Assembly: GCF_900128495.1 (NCBI RefSeq)
Contig: NZ_LT635801.1
Span: 1 to 64,000, forward strand
Direction of reading: 5' to 3'
DNA length: 64,000 nucleotides
Origin: Bacteroides ilei
Lineage (GTDB): Bacteria > Bacteroidota > Bacteroidia > Bacteroidales > Bacteroidaceae
Shown: positions 59,617 through 64,000 of the stretch, one piece after another
Numbering within the stretch: the first letter of the stretch is position 1
Layout: the number at the start of each line of letters is the position of its first letter
Made by a program: the position numbers and the translations under genes
The notes under the pieces: generated by a model
What the model was told of the DNA's origin: nothing
Seen by the model: only the letters and a program-made list of their open reading frames with translations
Databases searched by the model: none

Positions 59617-60996
59617 TTATAAACCAGATATTTTGGCTTCTTTAGGCTTGTGACTGATAGGGTTATAAAGGACTTTTGCTTGGCCATTGAAAAATCCAAG
59701 ATAGCTCCGGCTTTCTTCACTAGTAGTTTCATCTGTACCTGTGCTTGGGAAAGTGCCGTTGGCCATATGATAAATGATGGGTTGCATCAGGATATCCTGT
59801 TCAGATCCAAGCTCGCCCAAATCCAGTGTCATGTCTTCCGCTTGTTGGTAATCGGGTTCCAGTCCGTTTGTATAGTAGTCATAAAAACCTTCTGAATTAG
59901 CGAGATAATGTGTCGTCAACCAGAATTCGATTAACGGATATGCTTCGTTTGTATAGAGACTTTGTGCCACATTTTTTCCGAAAGTAGCATCTCCTACCTG
60001 CAATAGCTTGTCGCCTAGATAAGGACGTAGGCTGTTGATGGTCAGTTCCGCAGCAGAAGCTGTGGAACTGGAAGTAATTATATAGAGATAATCAAAGTTG
60101 GCCTTAGTGACTCCGGTCAGCAGTCCGGAATCAAATATGGCGGTTTGTGATTCACCTTTTTTGTCATTAGGAATCATGGTAAAGCAAGTCTGTCCCATAA
60201 CTTCCTGGGGGGCAAGAATAGTGCTTAACAATAAGGCTGTGGATACATACCCTCCCGGATTATAGCGTAAATCCAGAATAATGTCGGTAGGTGATTGGGC
60301 CATTCCTTGATTGAAGGCTTCCTTTAAAAGATCGGTTTCTTCTTCTTCAAAGCTATTATACATGATGTAGAAAGCTTTTCTGTTTCCTACAGTGATCATT
60401 TTTGTGAGCAGGACACTTGGTTCTTCCACATAGCGAGGAGAAGGCATGTCTACTATGAGGGTATCATGTATGCCGTTTTCGTTTTTACGTGCTATTTTAT
60501 ATGTCAGAGCTTGGGTAGGATGTTCAATGAAGTTGGCATAATTGGTCGAGTTGATGGCATAGTTGTTGACCGTGACAATCCAGTCGCCGCGCTTGATACC
60601 TGCTTCAGAAGCCGGTGAATTTTCGTAGGTATACAGAACTTGTACCACATTGTCACCATTTGCGTTCCGTACCAGGGCGCCTTGAAATCCGTATGACGGG
60701 TATTCACTTGTAACACGTGATGCTTTGATTGAATCCACGTGCGAGAATTGCACTCCATTTTTCTGGTCTTTTGATGAAATGACCGATTGCAGGAAAGTTT
60801 CCGGTTTCTGGAAAAAGTTCAGTCCGTCTTCCGCTGGGAGATCTTCATAAAACAGATAGTCCTGCTGCATGGTTTCATACATCCAATATTTGGCCTCAAT
60901 CAGTGCATAGTATTCGCCCGAACGGTCTTGACCACAGGATAAGAACGCTACTGCGGATATAACGAGACTTATGATATAGATAGGATATTTTTGCAT
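59617..60996 (-). CDS. S41-family (C-terminal processing) peptidase lipoprotein
   Basis: A 459-residue lipoprotein (lipobox AFLSCGQD). After a helical N-terminal region comes a PDZ-like domain (about residues 100-190; SPASEAGIKRGDWIVTVNNY), then the S41 catalytic domain with ILDLRYNPGGYVSTALLL, the nucleophile region ITSSSTASAAELTINSL and a GDATFGKNVAQS segment bearing the probable general-base lysine. It would cleave periplasmic or surface proteins. It lies 9 bases after the coiled-coil protein in the same operon, a possible partner or substrate. Confidence 0.88.
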   Translation of the reverse strand: MQKYPIYIISLVISAVAFLSCGQDRSGEYYALIEAKYWMYETMQQDYLFYEDLPAEDGLNFFQKPETFLQSVISSKDQKNGVQFSHVDSIKASRVTSEYPSYGFQGALVRNANGDNVVQVLYTYENSPASEAGIKRGDWIVTVNNYAINSTNYANFIEHPTQALTYKIARKNENGIHDTLIVDMPSPRYVEEPSVLLTKMITVGNRKAFYIMYNSFEEEETDLLKEAFNQGMAQSPTDIILDLRYNPGGYVSTALLLSTILAPQEVMGQTCFTMIPNDKKGESQTAIFDSGLLTGVTKANFDYLYIITSSSTASAAELTINSLRPYLGDKLLQVGDATFGKNVAQSLYTNEAYPLIEFWLTTHYLANSEGFYDYYTNGLEPDYQQAEDMTLDLGELGSEQDILMQPIIYHMANGTFPSTGTDETTSEESRSYLGFFNGQAKVLYNPISHKPKEAKISGL

Positions 60997-61005
60997 ATAA
61001 GTTCC

Positions 61006-61875
61006 TTATTCCATTTCAAACGAGTTTTGTCCGATCATGTTCCCATCGGCAAAGATGTATACATTATATGTCCCGGCAGGGAGAAATTCCTGTACATCCC
61101 AATATACGGTAACAGTCTGTTCTTCTCCTGTATATTCAATGTATTTTTTGATGGAATATGTAATCTGTCGGTCTTCATATTGGAAAGTAGTATTCCCTTT
61201 CGACAAAATTTCGTTTCCTGGTTTGGCTATACGGATGTATAAGGTCTTGTTTCCGGTTTCTGCCGTAATGTTTTTTACAATGGTGAATGAAATGGCTATT
61301 TTCTTTACATCTTTGGCACGGTCGGTCTTTTTACCACGTTTGTTCAACGGGCTGGCATAAATATTGGTAGCGTCCAGTTGGGCAGCCAGAGAGACTTTTT
61401 CATGAAGATTCTTTTTCTCGGCTGAAAGATTACTGATCTGGACGGTAGCGGCATTGTATTTATCTTTGACTTCTTTGTTTTCTACAGTCAAAGCTTCGTT
61501 AAGTCTGTTCAAGGAGTCTATTTGAATGACGTAGCTTCTCAATACGGCACGTACGGTTTTCAACTCTTTCCTCAAACGGGTGATTTCGGCTGCATTGGAG
61601 CTTTTTACCTGACGTAATTCTTCCAGCAGGCGTTGTGTCTTCAGTTTTTCACTTTCCAGCTTTTCGCGCAGGGAATCATTGTTGATCTGTACCTGTAATT
61701 CATCGTATTGGGTAGCGAATGTACTGTATTCATTTTCCATCTCCTCCTTTTCTATAGCAAATAATTCGGTCATTTGTCTGTTCTTATGAAATTGGGTAAA
61801 GGCGAAGAAAGAAACCCCGGCAACAAGAACAATTAACGCTATGATAGCAATGACTAACTTTTTACTCTTTTCCAT
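61006..61875 (-). CDS. Membrane-anchored coiled-coil protein
   Basis: A 289-residue protein with one N-terminal membrane helix (residues about 7-29) followed by a long coiled coil (about 40-165; many Leu, Glu and Lys heptads). A C-terminal beta domain of about 110 residues follows (KIAISFTIVKNITAETGNKTLYIRI, VTVYWDVQEFLPAGTYNVYIF). I know it only as a conserved Bacteroidales protein of unknown role. A TATTTTTG promoter box lies at 61897-61904. Co-transcription with the S41 peptidase is likely. Confidence 0.75.
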   Translation of the reverse strand: MEKSKKLVIAIIALIVLVAGVSFFAFTQFHKNRQMTELFAIEKEEMENEYSTFATQYDELQVQINNDSLREKLESEKLKTQRLLEELRQVKSSNAAEITRLRKELKTVRAVLRSYVIQIDSLNRLNEALTVENKEVKDKYNAATVQISNLSAEKKNLHEKVSLAAQLDATNIYASPLNKRGKKTDRAKDVKKIAISFTIVKNITAETGNKTLYIRIAKPGNEILSKGNTTFQYEDRQITYSIKKYIEYTGEEQTVTVYWDVQEFLPAGTYNVYIFADGNMIGQNSFEME

Positions 61876-61896
61876 CTGCTTCTTTTATGTTTTGTG

Positions 61897-61904
61897 CAAA
61901 AATA
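61897..61904 (-). promoter_or_regulatory. Bacteroides-type -7 box
   Basis: The minus strand reads TATTTTTG, 22 bases before the ATG at 61875. Confidence 0.5.
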
Positions 61905-61950
61905 CAACATTTTATGTATAAGCTTCTTTTTAGCTTCTAAAAAAATGTAA

Positions 61951-63678
61951 TTATGGATGTTTCAATGTGAGCGGATAATTATCGGCCGGCATCCATTGAT
62001 GGTATGAATAGGTGGATTGTACCGGAGTGTGTCTTGTAATCCATCCGTTAAGTTTGTCGGTAAGTATTTGGTTATCGGTAGTTATGAGAGTGGTCGGGTT
62101 ATAGTAATATAGATTTTTGAAAGTGTAATCGGATGTGTTTATAGCGGCTTCAGTCTTGTCGTCATAATAGCAATAAGAGATGTTGGGCGTAAGGGCTCTA
62201 TAGGATATGTTCCCGAATTTCGGCGAGGGGGTATTCCCGTATGTGTAGCAATTGCTCATTGACGAACCTTTTTCACAAGTGTATGTAAGTCCTCCTGCTA
62301 TTTCTGAAAAGGTATTGCAGACAGCATAACAGTTCTGGATATATCCGAAATTATTGGAGCAAATTGATCCTGAGGCTGATTCATATTGTTTGGAGGTATT
62401 GATGATGGATGTATATGTCACGGATGTGTTGGCTATGATCCCTTTGTTGCTTCCGGCAATGCCTCCTACACGTAGATCTGTCGGATAATCTGATGTAATG
62501 GTGCAATTTATCAGTTGGCAGCCATCAATCAGTCCGTAGTTTGCTCCTGATAGAAGTCCGGTTATCGTTACACTGTATTGTGAGGTCGTAAGTCGTGAAT
62601 CTTTGATGGTCAGGTCTTTGACAATACCGGACGTTCCAATGAAGGAAAACAGTCCGTAACCATATGTTTTTTGGGGAGCCTGAAGTCTCAGATTAGACAA
62701 TGTATATCCGTTTCCGTTGAAACAGTCATTGAATTGTTGGCTTTTGAATTCCCGATAATATCCTATTTCATGGATTCTTTCACATTCTTCTGGAGTAAAT
62801 GTGATATCATTGTAAAGGTTGTAGGTTGTTATATTGCCAGTGTTGTCAGCAAATTCTTCAAGTGTTCTGTTTCCGTATTCAATTCCACTGATAAGGTGAG
62901 TGAATGCTATGAAATCTTCTGCGTTGTAAATGCCGGGTATTCTTTTATCGGGGCGTATGGCACACTCATAAGAATATCCTTTTTTATAAGTCCGGTTGTC
63001 TATGTCAAGTTGATAATATTGGCTGGTAGTTGTAAGAGTGATGCGGATGGACATGTTTTCCGCAGGTGGAATTATAAGGGTATAGACTGGATTGTCAGTA
63101 CGTTCTAAAAAAGTTGTGTAGGTTTGTCCGGTATCGAAGGACGGGGTACCGGTTATAAAATCGAAATGGTGGACAGATACAGACGGGGTGATTTCCATGC
63201 TTACAAGTGTTTTATTTAATGCGGGATCCAGGTGGATGGTAAGTTGTGAAAACTGATGTTCGAACAGCAGTTCTATCGGTTCGTTACAGGTGGCATGGGT
63301 TTGGCAACCTAATAAGTCTATCAGCTTGTTGTCTGTAGGGTAGAAAGCTGCGGAAGTACCTGTTTCAGCGGTAATAGGATAGTATGCTTGTATGGATGCT
63401 GTTTCCGTCTGCCCCTCCCATTTCAGGACAGGAGTTGAATTCCATTGTTGGTTTTGATAAGTCAGTATTGCCTTGTCGGCGGTGATGCCTCCTTGGGAGT
63501 AAAGCAGAATCTGGTCTTCTTCCTGGAAATAGCATTCGGAAACAGACCTTGAATTTATGGTATTGAATTTCGGATAGTAAGAGATTTGATATGTCAGTTC
63601 GGACGTTAAATAGGCAAGCTCATGTTGGCAACCGGATGATATGACGGTGATTATAAGGAATACAAATACGCATTTCAT
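61951..63678 (-). CDS. Fimbrillin-like lipoprotein with GLUG repeats
   Basis: A 575-residue lipoprotein (lipobox ISSGCQHE). Residues about 40-240 have the layout of fimbrillin-like domains (EEDQILLYSQGG, IQAYYPITAE, IRPDKRIPGIY boundary). The second half contains GLUG-type repeats seen in beta-helix adhesins (YGLFSFIGTSGIVKDL, ITGLLSGANYGLIDGC, VGGIAGSNKGIIANTS). A surface adhesin or pilus-tip component is plausible, but no other fimbrial gene is nearby. A near-consensus CAAATTTG box lies upstream at 63713-63720. Confidence 0.75.
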   Translation of the reverse strand: MKCVFVFLIITVISSGCQHELAYLTSELTYQISYYPKFNTINSRSVSECYFQEEDQILLYSQGGITADKAILTYQNQQWNSTPVLKWEGQTETASIQAYYPITAETGTSAAFYPTDNKLIDLLGCQTHATCNEPIELLFEHQFSQLTIHLDPALNKTLVSMEITPSVSVHHFDFITGTPSFDTGQTYTTFLERTDNPVYTLIIPPAENMSIRITLTTTSQYYQLDIDNRTYKKGYSYECAIRPDKRIPGIYNAEDFIAFTHLISGIEYGNRTLEEFADNTGNITTYNLYNDITFTPEECERIHEIGYYREFKSQQFNDCFNGNGYTLSNLRLQAPQKTYGYGLFSFIGTSGIVKDLTIKDSRLTTSQYSVTITGLLSGANYGLIDGCQLINCTITSDYPTDLRVGGIAGSNKGIIANTSVTYTSIINTSKQYESASGSICSNNFGYIQNCYAVCNTFSEIAGGLTYTCEKGSSMSNCYTYGNTPSPKFGNISYRALTPNISYCYYDDKTEAAINTSDYTFKNLYYYNPTTLITTDNQILTDKLNGWITRHTPVQSTYSYHQWMPADNYPLTLKHP

Positions 63679-63744
63679 AATATAAGAATTTACTTGTTTT
63701 ATTATGATAACGCAAATTTGTGGATTTCTATATGGAATGGGGAT

Positions 63745-63783
63745 AAAAAATGCGTCACTGAACCTTCACAGGCTGGTGACGCA
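63745..63783 (-). terminator. Terminator of gdhA
   Basis: TGCGTCAC (63751-63758) pairs with GTGACGCA (63776-63783), followed on the minus strand by six T (63745-63750), beyond the gdhA stop. Confidence 0.8.
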
Positions 63784-63843
63784 CATTACAATACAAAATA
63801 CAAATACAACTAAACGAGATATATTTTAAACAAATAGTGCTTT

Positions 63844-64000
63844 TTATACAATTCCTTGGGCCATCATGGCATGTGCCACTTTCATGAATCCAGCAATATT
63901 GGCTCCTTTCACATAATTTACATATCCGTCGGGCTCAGTACCGTATTTGACGCACTGCTCATGGATATTGTGCATGATTTCATGAAGCTTATTGTCGACT
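63844..64000 (-). CDS. gdhA: NADP-type glutamate dehydrogenase, C-terminal part (cut by window edge)
   Basis: Only the last 52 codons are in the window; the stop is TAA at 63844-63846. The end reads KLHEIMHNIHEQCVKYG, then a NYVKGANIAGFMKVAHAM segment and AQGIV, which is the characteristic C-terminus of hexameric NADP-dependent glutamate dehydrogenase (GANIAGFxKVAxAM). The enzyme interconverts 2-oxoglutarate plus ammonia and glutamate. Confidence 0.9.
   Translation of the reverse strand, partial: VDNKLHEIMHNIHEQCVKYGTEPDGYVNYVKGANIAGFMKVAHAMMAQGIV

Noticed and set aside
1..64000. CRISPR array or toxin-antitoxin locus
   Set aside because: No regularly spaced repeat array was seen. Small island genes do not show recognisable toxin or antitoxin motifs.

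Overview
The window looks like a chromosomal segment of a human-gut Bacteroidales species, most likely Phocaeicola (Bacteroides) vulgatus or P. dorei. The reasons are a SusC/SusD pair, lipoproteins with Bacteroidetes signal peptides, promoters of the TAnnTTTG (-7) type, GldH, RicT-like and DUF3871 proteins, and a four-gene L-galactose cassette in the same order as the one characterised in B. vulgatus. No assembly or species search was possible, so the species is an inference.

Layout. 0.1-10 kb: a phosphate transporter (leftward), then a rightward run purH-mreB-mreC-mreD-mrdA-rodA (purine synthesis and the rod-shape elongasome). 9.9-15.6 kb: leftward housekeeping genes gldH, ricT-like, holB, metF, and a secreted phospholipase-D/cardiolipin-synthase-like protein. 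16-22.3 kb: a tripartite drug-efflux operon (TolC, EmrA-like, EmrB-like), an AraC regulator, and two leftward flavodoxin-fold proteins. 22.6-33.8 kb: a sugar-utilisation locus: AraC regulator, RhaM-type mutarotase, SusC, SusD, L-galactose dehydrogenase, lactonase, FucP-like permease and L-galactonate dehydrogenase. These would import a sugar and convert it to D-tagaturonate. No glycoside hydrolase is present.

34.0-48.3 kb: a 14.3-kb genomic island inserted into the 3' part of tRNA-Pro(GGG). It is bounded by a 52-bp exact direct repeat and carries a tyrosine integrase beside the intact tRNA. Tandem GTTTACAC pairs with the same 12-bp period lie inside both ends and look like integrase arm sites. 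Nearly all island genes point left. They include two lipoproteins, a second small recombinase, DUF3871, an SF2-helicase-like protein without a normal P-loop, several unknown genes and an IS1182-family element. No relaxase or conjugation gene is visible. The 3' end of a group II intron (domains V and VI) abuts the left boundary.

48.4-64 kb: aroB, a small membrane protein, an outer-membrane beta-barrel receptor facing an unusual secreted TonB-domain protein, a leftward TolC-HlyD-ABC permease-ABC permease operon without an ATPase, an S41 peptidase with a coiled-coil partner, a fimbrillin/GLUG-type lipoprotein, and the C-terminus of gdhA cut by the window edge.
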